A stretch of DNA of 64,000 bases, from the NCBI GenBank assembly GCA_029561345.1, contig JAKQJC010000019.1, forward strand, positions 1 through 64,000, read 5' to 3'. The notes beneath the pieces were generated by a model. That model searched no databases. It saw only the letters and a list, made by a program, of their open reading frames with translations, and was not told where the DNA came from. The position numbers were made by a program, and so were the translations under genes. The stretch is from Chloroflexota bacterium (lineage in GTDB: Bacteria; Chloroflexota; Anaerolineae; Anaerolineales; Anaerolineaceae). Shown piece by piece: positions 1 to 8,801 of the stretch. Each line of letters opens with the position of its first letter. Position 1 is the first letter of the stretch.

Positions 1-171
1 TTTTCGCTCATCGCCATTCCTTGTTCCGCTCGGATGGCTTTGAGCTTACAGGATCCGTGTTCAGTTTGTAAGGTTCAAAAATCTTGCACTTTGTGGCCGT
101 TTTTCACGATTCGGCCACTGATTGCACAACGGTTACGTTAGCCTTGCAAACAAAGCTGGGGTACGGGATGA

Positions 172-1179
172 ATGATGAACACCAGACACCTCTTAAAAAT
201 CATGATCACAATGACCATCGGCAAAGCCCTGGCGCAATTTGGCTCTGCTTTTCCTTTATGGGAGACCTCGGCCGTTGATGGCATTTCCCAAAAGCTCTAT
301 CAGGCGGCGGTGAACAAAGCACTTAATCCCCGCCTTCGCGCTGACTGCGCCGACCTGGCCAGCAAGCTGGGTTACCACGCAGCCGATTTGCATGCATTTG
401 TTCTCATTCCGAATGCTGAAACACCTGCCTTTATGATTGGCCGCTATCCGGTGACCAATTCCCAATATGCGCGTTTCTTAAAGGCAGAGAATTTCTCCAA
501 CCCGCAATGGTGGTGTAACCTGCTCCGGTTTTCAGAGATGGATGAAAGCGGAGAAGTCAGAGGAATCGGGGATTGGGGAAACGAAGGCTGGGAATGGCTT
601 CAAAAGCAGGACAAAAAGGACGGCATATACTTCCCGCCAGCCTGGGATGATGGCGAATTCGGCGCCAAACGGCCCCATGCGCCTGTCGTTGGCATCACGT
701 GGTGGGAAGCTTCTGCCTACTGCCGCTGGCTGCAGGCGCACTGGGATGAATTGCCAGAGGGGCAGCAGGGTTTACCAAAGCCGATTGAAATTCGTTTGCC
801 CACCGAATCTGAATGGGTGATGGCGGCCGGCGGCGCTGAGGATAACCGGTTTGCCTGGGGAAAATTGGAGAATGGGGATGATATTATCCACTTCGCCAAC
901 ACATCTGAAAGCAAGATTGGCCGAACCACGCCGGTGTGGATGTATCCGCAGGGTGAAAGCCGGCCCTTTAAGTTGATGGATATCTCAGGAAATGTATGGG
1001 AATGGCAGGCCAATTATGCGGTCAGCCCTGAGAACGGCTGGCAGGCTCTGCAGGGCGGCTCATATTATTTTGACATGGAGAGCGCCTGCATCGCCAATCG
1101 CAGCCTCAATGATCCACAGGAAGCGTACACTTACACTGGCGGCTTCCGCGTGGTCGGACTGTTCAGTCCACCCTCTTGA
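172..1179 (+). CDS. FGE/SUMF1-like domain protein
   Basis: 335-residue protein whose last ~250 residues show the formylglycine-generating-enzyme (sulfatase-modifying factor) fold: FMIGRYPVTNSQY at about 87-99, then GITWWEASAYC, LPTESEWVMAAGG, SGNVWEW and a closing GGFRVVGL. The closing segment has V where many members have GFRC, so true FGE chemistry is doubtful; many such domains are ligand-binding or surface proteins. Residues 40-80 (a helix with ALNPRLRADCADLASKLGY, then FVLIP) resemble the linker that precedes this domain in larger NTPase-FGE proteins, so this may be the tail of a once-longer protein. An in-frame TGA immediately precedes the ATG, so the frame cannot extend upstream. Tandem ATGs at 172 and 175 are equally possible starts. 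No signal peptide is clear. Family call firm, function unknown. Confidence 0.8.
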   Translation: MMNTRHLLKIMITMTIGKALAQFGSAFPLWETSAVDGISQKLYQAAVNKALNPRLRADCADLASKLGYHAADLHAFVLIPNAETPAFMIGRYPVTNSQYARFLKAENFSNPQWWCNLLRFSEMDESGEVRGIGDWGNEGWEWLQKQDKKDGIYFPPAWDDGEFGAKRPHAPVVGITWWEASAYCRWLQAHWDELPEGQQGLPKPIEIRLPTESEWVMAAGGAEDNRFAWGKLENGDDIIHFANTSESKIGRTTPVWMYPQGESRPFKLMDISGNVWEWQANYAVSPENGWQALQGGSYYFDMESACIANRSLNDPQEAYTYTGGFRVVGLFSPPS

Positions 1180-1284
1180 GATATATTGTTCAATAGATCA
1201 TCTACCTCGGTTGATGCAGGTTGATATTCAAGAAAATGTATCCGAGAAAATTCTTTTTTTACCAATCCAGTTGTTTCCCCGTGC

Positions 1285-1290
1285 TATAAT
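1285..1290 (+). promoter_or_regulatory. extended -10 promoter for the 1329-5001 operon
   Basis: TATAAT at 1285-1290 preceded by TG at 1282-1283, giving a TGnTATAAT extended -10 box. No good -35 hexamer is visible, as is usual for this class. It lies about 40 bp upstream of the small ORF at 1329 and would drive the operon ending in the histidine kinase. Confidence 0.6.
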
Positions 1291-1328
1291 CAACCTGATG
1301 CTGATTCCCTGAAAGGAGCTGTCCAACC

Positions 1329-1445
1329 ATGGATCAATCACAAAGCCAGGTCATTGCCGGCCCGCAGGGCGCTGCCCTCGACGCCGTTTTCACCCCTTTT
1401 CTACAGAACCTCATGCAAACCCATCTGCGCCAGCCAGTCTGCTGA
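1329..1445 (+). CDS. short ORF, 38 residues, unknown
   Basis: An ATG at 1329 follows a clear ribosome-binding site (AAAGGAG at 1312-1318) downstream of an extended -10 promoter, and opens a 38-codon frame ending TGA at 1443-1445. The peptide starts MDQSQSQVIAGPQG and ends HLRQPVC. It has no recognisable domain or signal peptide. It leads an apparent operon with the genes at 1490, 2234 and 2815. It could be a genuine small protein or a leader peptide; support is the promoter, the RBS and the position only. Confidence 0.5.
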   Translation: MDQSQSQVIAGPQGAALDAVFTPFLQNLMQTHLRQPVC

Positions 1446-1489
1446 ATCTCTTCCGCGCTGCAAAACCCTGAACCTCAAAGGAATCGTCC

Positions 1490-2221
1490 ATGATGACCAT
1501 CTATCCCCGCCGTTTTTTTGAAATCAGCATCCGCTTTGCGCAAAAAGTTTCCCAGCTTTCAGGCATCACCCTCGACGCTGCCATGCTCACCCACACCAAC
1601 TGCTACATCCGCTTTGGTCTCGGGCATGATCTCAATCCGGCCAATCCGCTCTGGAAAGCCTATGCCCAGGGTCTGGTGAGCGCCGAAGATCCCATTGAAT
1701 GGACGTACCGCTTCTACCTGCTCCGCGCCCAGAACAGCTCGCCGGTGGAAGCTGATTCTCCCTTCGGATGCTTTTCTTATACCATGCTGACCGGCGGCCG
1801 CGTGCGGCTGCATTTTCATAACGCGCTGCCGCTGGGGCAAAGCCCGCTGGTGGCCAGCCGCCTGAGCGCCCGGCGCAAAGAGCTGAAAACCATGTTCACC
1901 TACATTCGCCAGGAAGAGGACCTGCCCACCACAGTCATCGGTGCCTCCTGGCTTTACAATCTGGAAGCCTACCGCAGCCTTTTCCCGCCGGCTTTCATTG
2001 CCACTGCCCAGGAAATGTCAGGCCAGTTTGCCTATTTACCCCTCTGGGGCCAGTTTCTGGATAAGCGCATGCAGGTCAAGGAAGACCTGGCCGGTCCATT
2101 CCTTGAATGCATCAAGCAAAAGCGCAGCCTCGAAACCCTTGAGAGCTGTTTCCCATTCAAGGTGCTCTATCTGGAAACCTCCATCCAGGAATTCTATCCG
2201 TTTTACAAAATTAAGGACTGA
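1490..2221 (+). CDS. conserved-looking hypothetical protein, 243 residues
   Basis: I do not recognise this family. It is a soluble-looking 243-residue protein without signal peptide or long hydrophobic helices, with many aromatic residues and a GASWLYNLEAYRSLFP segment near residues 155-170. Start supported by AAAGGAA at about 1477-1483; ATG at 1490 or 1493. It lies 44 bp after the small ORF and 12 bp before a membrane protein that is itself coupled to a histidine kinase, so it is probably cotranscribed with that sensor and may act with it. No catalytic motif could be assigned. Confidence 0.7.
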   Translation: MMTIYPRRFFEISIRFAQKVSQLSGITLDAAMLTHTNCYIRFGLGHDLNPANPLWKAYAQGLVSAEDPIEWTYRFYLLRAQNSSPVEADSPFGCFSYTMLTGGRVRLHFHNALPLGQSPLVASRLSARRKELKTMFTYIRQEEDLPTTVIGASWLYNLEAYRSLFPPAFIATAQEMSGQFAYLPLWGQFLDKRMQVKEDLAGPFLECIKQKRSLETLESCFPFKVLYLETSIQEFYPFYKIKD

Positions 2222-2233
2222 CCTCTAAGGACC

Positions 2234-2818
2234 ATGTCCCCGCGCCTCACTTTTGCTCTGCCCCTTGTTTGCCTCCTCTATGGCATTGCGGCTGCCATCC
2301 TGCTGATTAGCAGCTGGTTTGGCTTTGATCTTCTGCGTTTCACCCAGTGCCCGGCCTGGACAAAATGGCCCCCGCCGCCCCAACCTACCGCCGCCTTGCT
2401 GGGAGATCAGGGCGGCCGGGTTTATCTTCAGAGCGCCAACGGAGACATTTTCTGTTCAGATGGCAAAACCTGGGAGAAATGCGGCCAGCCAGTTTATGGA
2501 TACCGGCCGGCTTTCGCACCCGCCTGGCTGACGCCCCGCTTAATTTTGCCTGAATCAACCGGCATCCGGCAACTGCTGCGTTTGGGCCAGTGGCACGAGG
2601 TGACCTACATCGCCCTTTCGGCAGAAGGTAAAATTTGGGCCTGCCCCGTCACCTTTGATGGCGAGGTGCTGCAAATGGCTCAATCTGGACTGGCGCTGTG
2701 GGCCTTCCTGCCTCTGCTGGCAGGCCTGTTTTGTTTCTGGATGTTCGTTCTTATTGCCACCCGCGAAGCCCGTCCGTTCTTATGGGATTGGTGGGGCCAC
2801 GGCACGGAAATTAAATGA
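2234..2818 (+). CDS. two-TM membrane protein with exported domain, unknown
   Basis: 194-residue protein with one hydrophobic helix at the N-terminus (about residues 6-28) and another near the C-terminus (about 152-175). They bracket a ~120-residue domain that would face outward and holds a pair of cysteines (IFCSDGKTWEKCG). Family not recognised. Its stop overlaps the start of the next gene (ATGA at 2815-2818), so it is translationally coupled to the hybrid histidine kinase and is a good candidate for an accessory sensor or partner of that kinase. RBS AAGGA lies very close to the ATG. Confidence 0.7.
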   Translation: MSPRLTFALPLVCLLYGIAAAILLISSWFGFDLLRFTQCPAWTKWPPPPQPTAALLGDQGGRVYLQSANGDIFCSDGKTWEKCGQPVYGYRPAFAPAWLTPRLILPESTGIRQLLRLGQWHEVTYIALSAEGKIWACPVTFDGEVLQMAQSGLALWAFLPLLAGLFCFWMFVLIATREARPFLWDWWGHGTEIK

Positions 2819-5001
2819 CCCTCAAAAAAACGGCCTCCTTTTTCGCCTCTGTCTTTCGCGTCCCGCAGGACAGCGACTATTTTCGCGAGGCGTCTTTCAT
2901 CACCACCGTCCTCCTCACCGGCATTGCTGCCTGGGTGGCTGTCGGACAAGCGGTATCCGCACAACTGGTTTCAGCCCGCAGCGGCCTGCTGCTCTTCGGG
3001 CTGATCGCGCTCACCGGCTGGGGCGTGGGCCGTTTTCTTCGCCAGCATTACCTGCGGTCCCTGGCGATTTTCCTGGCCGGTCAACTGGTTTTCATCACCG
3101 CCCTGGCTGGCCTGCTCAAAGATCTCAATCTGGGCTATATCTTTCTTTTCACCGTTGTGATGAGCGGCTCGCTGCTGGGCCCTCTGGGCGCCTTCCTCAC
3201 CGCCACCCTGGCCGTGGCCGCCGAAGTGACCCTGGCGCTTTCGCTGCCCGGCCAGTTGCACAGTGCCGCCCTGCTGCCGGTGCTCATCCTGCTGCAGTAC
3301 CTGGCTGCTCTCATCTCTGCGCAGGTTTCGCAGGGGCTCTATTCTGCCCTCGAAGCCGCTGAAATCCTGGCCCGCGAAGCCCGCAGCCACGCCGAAGAAG
3401 CACGCCAGCATCGCGCCGAGCTGCACCGCACCCTCAAATCCCTGGATATCGCCTATGCGCAACTTGAACATGTCAACGACGAGTTGATCCAGGCCCGCGA
3501 AGATGCAGACGCCGCCCTGCATTTCAAAAAAGAGTTTATTGCGCAAACCAGCCACGAACTGCGCACCCCCCTCAACCTCATCATCGGTTTCTCTGAAACC
3601 ATGGCCTTCTCGCAAAATTCCTACAACGTCAAACTCCCTGCCGCCTACCTGCGCGATGTCACCGAGATCCACCGCAACAGCCGCCACCTTCTGTCTCTGA
3701 TCGACGATATCCTTGATCTTTCCAAGTTGGAAAGCGGCCGCATGGGCCTGCGTTTTAACCTCGTGGATATCCGCGACGTCTTCCAGGAAGTGGTTAACAC
3801 CATCCAGCCCCTCACCCATGCCAAGAATCTTGAGCTGATCCTTGAAATTCCTGACCATCTCCCGCCGCTCTGGATGGATCAGGCCCGCATCAATCAGGTG
3901 CTGCTGAACCTGCTGTCAAATGCCGCCCGCCTCACCAAAACCGGCCGCATTGTGCTGCGCGCCGACCACCGCGCCATGCAGAACGATCTGCTGGTCGAGG
4001 TTCAGGATACCGGTCCGGGCATTTCCCCCGATCTGCTGCCACACATCTTTGAGGAATTTTCCCAGGCCCGCGAAACCGCCGGCGCCCCCGGCACCACCGG
4101 CCTCGGCCTCACCATCTCCAAGCGCATCGTCGAGCTGCACGGCGGCGCCATGTGGGTGGAAAGCGAGCCTGGCCAGGGCAGCCGCTTCTTCTTCACCCTG
4201 CCGGTCTATATGCCCTTCAGCACCGCTCAGGCCAGCCTGCTGGCCGACTTTGAACAGCACCGCGCATCGCAGCCGGCCATTGTCATCCTTTCAGAAGACA
4301 GCCTCACCGAAAACAGCCTGCTCACCCGCCACCTGGATGGCTATCTGCTCAGCCAGGCTTCTTCAGATTTGATCGCCCGCGAATTGATCCAGAAAACCCA
4401 CGCCCGGGCTGTCATCACCAGCCGGCCTTTCTCCCCCAGCCTGCTCGATTTTCCCGTGCCTGTCATCAGCTGCCCACTGCCCAGCGCTGCAGATATCGCC
4501 AACAGCCTGGGCATCACCTTTTTCCTGCGCAAGCCCCTCACCATCAAAACCCTGCGCGAAGCCCTCAAACAGGCTGCGCCGCAGGCCAAATCTCTGCTGT
4601 TGATAGATGAGGACCCCAACGCCCTGCGCCTGCTGGAACGCATGACCCAGGGCCTCGGCAAAGCCACCCGCGCCTACAGCGCCGCCGAAGCCCTCGACCT
4701 GATCCGGGATCACTGTCCGGATGCCATTTTACTGGATCTGGGTATCTCGGAAGGCAGCGGTCTTGATCTGGTGCGCCAGATCAAGCAAAATCCCTCTGTT
4801 GCCCATGTGCCCATTTTGGCTCTGAGCGACCTGGACATGGATGACCCCATCCCCGACCGGCCGGTCGCCATTTATCACCCCGGCGGATTTACCCCCGCCG
4901 AGATGCTCAACTATGTGCAGGGCCTGTTGGAGGTGCTCCCGCCGGCGAAAGTGGACCGCGGCACCAGTGTTCCACCTTCGCCAGAAGCGCCTCCTGAGTG
5001 A
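2815..5001 (+). CDS. membrane hybrid histidine kinase with receiver-like domains
   Basis: 728 residues. The N-terminal ~170 residues form five or six transmembrane helices without an obvious large external loop, followed by a coiled coil (about 180-235). The HisKA dimerisation box contains the phospho-accepting His (HELRTP, H247); the HATPase domain shows the N-box (NQVLLNLLSNA), DTGPG and GLGLTI motifs. A degenerate receiver-like stretch without phospho-Asp spans about 490-580. The C-terminal receiver carries Asp641 in AILLDLG, but where the conserved Lys-Pro is expected it reads YHPGG, so phosphotransfer there may be atypical. The 3' end overlaps the convergent gene at 4907-6151 by 95 bp. 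Probably senses a membrane-associated signal together with the coupled 2234-2818 protein. Confidence 0.9.
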   Translation: MTLKKTASFFASVFRVPQDSDYFREASFITTVLLTGIAAWVAVGQAVSAQLVSARSGLLLFGLIALTGWGVGRFLRQHYLRSLAIFLAGQLVFITALAGLLKDLNLGYIFLFTVVMSGSLLGPLGAFLTATLAVAAEVTLALSLPGQLHSAALLPVLILLQYLAALISAQVSQGLYSALEAAEILAREARSHAEEARQHRAELHRTLKSLDIAYAQLEHVNDELIQAREDADAALHFKKEFIAQTSHELRTPLNLIIGFSETMAFSQNSYNVKLPAAYLRDVTEIHRNSRHLLSLIDDILDLSKLESGRMGLRFNLVDIRDVFQEVVNTIQPLTHAKNLELILEIPDHLPPLWMDQARINQVLLNLLSNAARLTKTGRIVLRADHRAMQNDLLVEVQDTGPGISPDLLPHIFEEFSQARETAGAPGTTGLGLTISKRIVELHGGAMWVESEPGQGSRFFFTLPVYMPFSTAQASLLADFEQHRASQPAIVILSEDSLTENSLLTRHLDGYLLSQASSDLIARELIQKTHARAVITSRPFSPSLLDFPVPVISCPLPSAADIANSLGITFFLRKPLTIKTLREALKQAAPQAKSLLLIDEDPNALRLLERMTQGLGKATRAYSAAEALDLIRDHCPDAILLDLGISEGSGLDLVRQIKQNPSVAHVPILALSDLDMDDPIPDRPVAIYHPGGFTPAEMLNYVQGLLEVLPPAKVDRGTSVPPSPEAPPE

Positions 5002-6151
5002 CCGGCTTGCGCAGGTAATCTGAAGCGCCCAGCACCTGGGCCATTTCCGTTTCATCCAGCACCGAACAGATCATCACCGGCACGGTTTGCGCTGCCGGGG
5101 CGCATTTTAGCCGCTGCAGCACCTCCCAGCCGTCCTGCTCTGGCATCATTACGTCCAGGATGATCAGGCGCAGAGGCTGCTTTTCGGCAATTTCGATGGC
5201 CTCGTCGCTGGAGTGCGCCTCAAACACGCGGTACCCGCGGCGCGCCAGGTAGCGCCGGTACAGCTCGATCAAACCGGCGTTATCATCCATCACGAGCAAA
5301 GGCATTTCTTCCGCTGCCGGCAGGCTGATCTCTGCCTGCCATGTGCTGACGGTCTCCGCCATCTTCACTTCACCGCCCAGGCTGGCCACCAGCTTGCGGC
5401 TCACCTCCAGCCCGACCTTGCTGGGCTCGCCGCCCTGACCGGTCCCGCTGGCCTGTACCCACAGCCGTGCATCCGGATCACCGTTGCTTTTGATCACCAC
5501 GGATCCCGCTGAGAGGCGCTGGATGGCAAAGGACACCAGCCCCAGCATGGCCTGGCGCAGCACCACCCGGTTGGCCCGCGCCAGCGGCAGGTTGTCGGGC
5601 AGTGCATTGCTCAGGCTCACCTTGCGGCTGCTGGCCAGGGGTGTCAGGGTGGCCAGAACGCCGTTCACCAGGTCGTTCAGATTGATGTCCTCCACCTGTG
5701 CCTGGTTGATCAACTGCTCTGTTTCGGCGTCGGTCACATCCGCTGGCGCAGACGGTTCAGCCAGGCCGGCATTCAGCACCGGGTTGAGCTTCACCCACAG
5801 AAAATCGGCCACTGCATCCACCGCCCGGGCATGCTCGCGCCGCAGCTGGCGGATGCTGATGGCCAGCTCTTCTGCCAGTTCGGCAGTGGTCACCCCCTGC
5901 ACGTAGTGGCCGTACAGCAAGGCATAAGGCCGCCGCTCTTTGGCCCTGGCTGGCATGTTCCCTGGCGGGTTGAGCGATTCAATGGCATCGAGAACCTCTC
6001 CGCGCAGGCGCCGGACGGCCTGATCCAGTGTGCCAGTTGGGGCGCGCAGCAGGCTGGTGAGCGGCAGCTTCTGTAAAAAGGCAAAATCGTGCAAATTTTG
6101 CATCGCCTGGCGGATCTGATTGTTAAAATCTTCCTGGGTTATTCTGGGCAT
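4907..6151 (-). CDS. HTH - kinase-like - receiver protein
   Basis: 414 residues from the ATG at 6151, chosen because GGAG lies 5 bp upstream; an ATG at 6169 would add six residues without an RBS. The N-terminal third has a helix-turn-helix-like segment (GVTTAELAEELAISIRQLRREH, written here in part). The middle ~150 residues look like the dimerisation/ATPase part of a sensor kinase but lack a clear phospho-His and a complete G-box (GLEVSRKLVASLGG remains). The C-terminal ~120 residues are a full receiver domain with phospho-Asp in LIILDVMMPEQDG and the conserved Lys in YLRKPV. It is convergent with, and overlaps, the hybrid kinase, so it is a likely phosphorelay partner. Confidence 0.8.
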   Translation of the reverse strand: MPRITQEDFNNQIRQAMQNLHDFAFLQKLPLTSLLRAPTGTLDQAVRRLRGEVLDAIESLNPPGNMPARAKERRPYALLYGHYVQGVTTAELAEELAISIRQLRREHARAVDAVADFLWVKLNPVLNAGLAEPSAPADVTDAETEQLINQAQVEDINLNDLVNGVLATLTPLASSRKVSLSNALPDNLPLARANRVVLRQAMLGLVSFAIQRLSAGSVVIKSNGDPDARLWVQASGTGQGGEPSKVGLEVSRKLVASLGGEVKMAETVSTWQAEISLPAAEEMPLLVMDDNAGLIELYRRYLARRGYRVFEAHSSDEAIEIAEKQPLRLIILDVMMPEQDGWEVLQRLKCAPAAQTVPVMICSVLDETEMAQVLGASDYLRKPVTQEALLAKVEHWCRGPLSPAGAPPTGPAHS

Positions 6152-6244
6152 GGCACTCCGATGGCACATCTTTGACCGAAAAGGCCTTCTATCGCAACTT
6201 TCATTTCCCTATACTATAACATAGAACGGATTGCGGAAAAAAGT

Positions 6245-6272
6245 TTGAGCTGCCCACCTTTCCGGGTAAAAT
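6245..6272 (+). promoter_or_regulatory. candidate promoter for the sugar ABC importer
   Basis: TTGAGC at 6245-6250 and TAAAAT at 6267-6272 with a 16-bp spacer, about 108 bp upstream of the binding-protein start codon. The divergent gene at 6151 starts on the other side of the same intergenic region. Confidence 0.45.
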
Positions 6273-6379
6273 CATGGAAAAGCAGTTTCAGCCCTCAACC
6301 AAAATCCACCCGCCGCAGAAAACCTGACCGTTTTCTGATATCCAACCATCATTGATGAGGAATAGGAGAAAACCCGAAA

Positions 6380-7762
6380 ATGAAAGGCTTGAAAGTTGTT
6401 CGTTTGTTCGTGTTCTTGCTGCTGGTCATCTCAATAGCAGCCTGCTCCACCCCTACCGCAGCCCCCACCGCTAAACCGGCCGAACCTACCAAAGCCCCTG
6501 TGGCGGCTGAACCCACCAAGGCGCCTGCCGCCGAACCCACAGCAGTTCCCGCCGCCAAGGATGTGACCCTGGTGCTGGGTTCCTGGCGCGTGGATGACGC
6601 CGAAGCCTGGGCCAATATCCTCGAAGCCTTCCATGCCAAGTACCCGAACATCACGGTCAAATTTGACCCCACCAATCCCCCCGATTACAACGCCACCCTG
6701 CGCACCCAGCTCGAAACCGGCAATGCCCCCGATCTGTTCTTTGTGCGCTCCTTTGCCACCGGCCGCGAACTGTTCGATGCGGGCTATATCGCTTCGCTGA
6801 AGGACCTGCCTGGTCTCTCTGATGCCATTTCCGCCGCCTCCAACGCCCCCTGGGCCACCGATAAGGGCGAACCCTATGCCGTGCCGATTGCGGCTGTGTC
6901 TCATGGCATTTACTACAATCAGGACCTCTTCGAAAAGAACGGCATCGCCATCCCCAAAACCTGGGAAGAGTTGATGGCCGCGGCTGAAAAATTGAAAGCC
7001 GCCGGCGTGACTCCTTTCGCCAATGGCACCAAGGACGCCTGGGATATTAACGAGGTTGTCATGATGACCCTGCTCCCCAACCTGGTTGGTGGTCTCGATG
7101 GCCGCATGGCTTACCTGAATGGCGAACGCTGCTTCAATGATGCCGCCATGGTCGCCGCTTTCCAGGAAATCAAGGACATGACCCCCTACCTGCCCGAAGG
7201 TTTTACTGCCCTCACCTACTACGACTCACAGCAGCTCTTCGTTCAGGGCAAAGCTGCCATGATGTTCGATGGTTCCTGGAGCATCTCGGGTTTTGAAAAG
7301 GATGCCCCCGATTTCAAGTGGAGTGTTTTCGCTGCTCCGCCACCTGCCGGCAAGGATCAATACATCAGCTTCCACATGGACGCCGCCATCGGCATGAATG
7401 CCGCCAGCAAGAACCCCGAAGCCGCCCGCACCTTCCTGACCTGGCTCGAGAGCGTGGAATTTGCCGAGATGTTCGGCAATGAAATTCCCGGCTTTTTCCC
7501 CGTCAGCAACACCCAGCCCCAGCTCAAGGACCCCGTGGCCGCCGCCTTCCTGTCCTTCAATACTCAGGCCAAGGGCACCGACATCCGCTTCGTCTGGGAA
7601 AAGCTGCTTGCCGCTCCTTCCGGCCAGGTGGATGCGTACACCGCCATGAACAATGCCGTCATCGCTGTCCTCAAGGGTGAACAGGATCCCCAGCAGGCCG
7701 CTGACAGCCTGCAGACCGCCCTGGCTGGCTGGTACGAACCGGCCAAGACCTGCAAGAAATAA
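6380..7762 (+). CDS. sugar ABC transporter substrate-binding lipoprotein
   Basis: 460-residue family 1 extracellular solute-binding protein, the receptor of a carbohydrate (CUT1-type) importer. It has a lipoprotein signal (hydrophobic helix then ISIAAC, Cys at about residue 21), a Thr/Pro/Ala linker to about residue 52 that tethers it to the membrane, and a two-lobed binding domain starting VTLVLGSWRVDD. Motifs include GIYYNQDLF, TWEELMAAAEKLKAAG and GNEIPGFFP. RBS AGGAG precedes ATG 6380. Two permeases follow. No ATPase is encoded nearby, so a shared MsmK/UgpC-type ATPase must be elsewhere. It is a close paralogue of the lipoprotein at 24889-26223. Substrate not determined; the alpha-galactosidase in the window makes an alpha-galactoside or oligosaccharide possible. 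Confidence 0.93.
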   Translation: MKGLKVVRLFVFLLLVISIAACSTPTAAPTAKPAEPTKAPVAAEPTKAPAAEPTAVPAAKDVTLVLGSWRVDDAEAWANILEAFHAKYPNITVKFDPTNPPDYNATLRTQLETGNAPDLFFVRSFATGRELFDAGYIASLKDLPGLSDAISAASNAPWATDKGEPYAVPIAAVSHGIYYNQDLFEKNGIAIPKTWEELMAAAEKLKAAGVTPFANGTKDAWDINEVVMMTLLPNLVGGLDGRMAYLNGERCFNDAAMVAAFQEIKDMTPYLPEGFTALTYYDSQQLFVQGKAAMMFDGSWSISGFEKDAPDFKWSVFAAPPPAGKDQYISFHMDAAIGMNAASKNPEAARTFLTWLESVEFAEMFGNEIPGFFPVSNTQPQLKDPVAAAFLSFNTQAKGTDIRFVWEKLLAAPSGQVDAYTAMNNAVIAVLKGEQDPQQAADSLQTALAGWYEPAKTCKK

Positions 7763-7779
7763 CCCCTCTCCTTTTGAAC

Positions 7780-7806
7780 GGCAGGGGTCAGAGACTGACC
7801 CCTGCC
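7780..7806 (+). promoter_or_regulatory. intercistronic hairpin after binding-protein gene
   Basis: A perfect 12-bp stem (GGCAGGGGTCAG at 7780-7791, CTGACCCCTGCC at 7795-7806) with a 3-nt loop and no T-run. Hairpins in this position commonly protect the binding-protein part of the transcript from 3' exonucleases, giving more receptor than permease. That role is inference. Confidence 0.65.
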
Positions 7807-7841
7807 CCATTGTATCCATCCTTCTTTGAAAAAGGTTTGCC

Positions 7842-8786
7842 ATGAGCATCTCCACCAAACGGAAGTCACCCCTCCATACCCTGAAAACGCAGGGAACCTG
7901 GGTATTATTCCTCCTCCCTGCGCTGCTGGTTTATATCGTGTTCATGGCAGGGCCTTTGTTCGACTCGCTGCGCCTCAGTCTTTATACCGGTGAAGGATAC
8001 ACCCCCACCCAATTTGTCGGCTTCGCCAATTACATTGAACTTTTTTCCACGCCGCTCTGGCGCGAACGCTTCTTCGGCGCGCTGCTGCACACCTGCATCT
8101 TCTTCGCCGTTCACATGACCGTGCAGAACACCCTCGGCCTGTTCTTTGCCACCCTGCTCTCCTCTGATTTCAAAGGGCGCGACATCTTCCGCACCATCAT
8201 TTTTGCACCTGCCACCCTCTCTGTGCTGGTCACCGGCTTCCTGTGGACTCTGATCCTCAATCCGCAGTGGGGCGCCATCAACCAGTTTCTCAATGCCGTC
8301 GGCCTTCACAATTGGACCCGTCCCTGGCTGGGTGAAGAGGGTCTGGCGTTGATCATCATCTCCCTCACCTCCTCATGGCAGTGGGTCGGCATGCCCACGG
8401 TGCTCTTTCTGGCCGGCCTGCTGGCCATTCCGGATGAGATTCTGGAGGCTGCCCGTGTAGACGGCGCCTCTGCCTGGACCATTTTCTGGCGCATCAAATT
8501 TCCCCTCCTCATGCCGGTGGTGGGCATTGTCACCATCCTCACCTTCGTCGATAATTTCAATGCCTTCGATGTCATCTACGCCATGGCCGGCGCCAAAGGC
8601 GAGCCGGGTTATTCCACCGACCTGCTGGCCACCCTTTTCTACCGCACCGGCATCGCCGGAGAACATCCCGTCGGCATTCCCAACATGGGCATGGGCGCCA
8701 CCATCGCCACGCTCACCTTTATCATCCTGATGACCGGTGTGCTCACCTGGATGTATTTTTCCCGCAAGTCCAACAACGAAGCGTAG
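7842..8786 (+). CDS. sugar ABC transporter permease (MalF/UgpA-type)
   Basis: 314 residues, six predicted membrane helices, with the binding-protein-dependent permease signature: EAARVDGASAWTIFWRIKFPLL at about 203-224 (EAA loop, which contacts the ATPase; quoted in part: EAARVDGASAW). Starts 79 bp after the binding protein and precedes the second permease by 15 bp, so all three form one operon. It would form the importer pore as a heterodimer with the next gene product. Confidence 0.93.
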   Translation: MSISTKRKSPLHTLKTQGTWVLFLLPALLVYIVFMAGPLFDSLRLSLYTGEGYTPTQFVGFANYIELFSTPLWRERFFGALLHTCIFFAVHMTVQNTLGLFFATLLSSDFKGRDIFRTIIFAPATLSVLVTGFLWTLILNPQWGAINQFLNAVGLHNWTRPWLGEEGLALIIISLTSSWQWVGMPTVLFLAGLLAIPDEILEAARVDGASAWTIFWRIKFPLLMPVVGIVTILTFVDNFNAFDVIYAMAGAKGEPGYSTDLLATLFYRTGIAGEHPVGIPNMGMGATIATLTFIILMTGVLTWMYFSRKSNNEA

Positions 8787-8801
8787 CCCGGAGGCCCACA
8801 A

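Noticed and set aside
2971-3858. 295-codon minus-strand frame inside the hybrid kinase
   Set aside because: Antisense shadow of membrane and HisKA coding sequence; Gly/Gln-rich, no domain.
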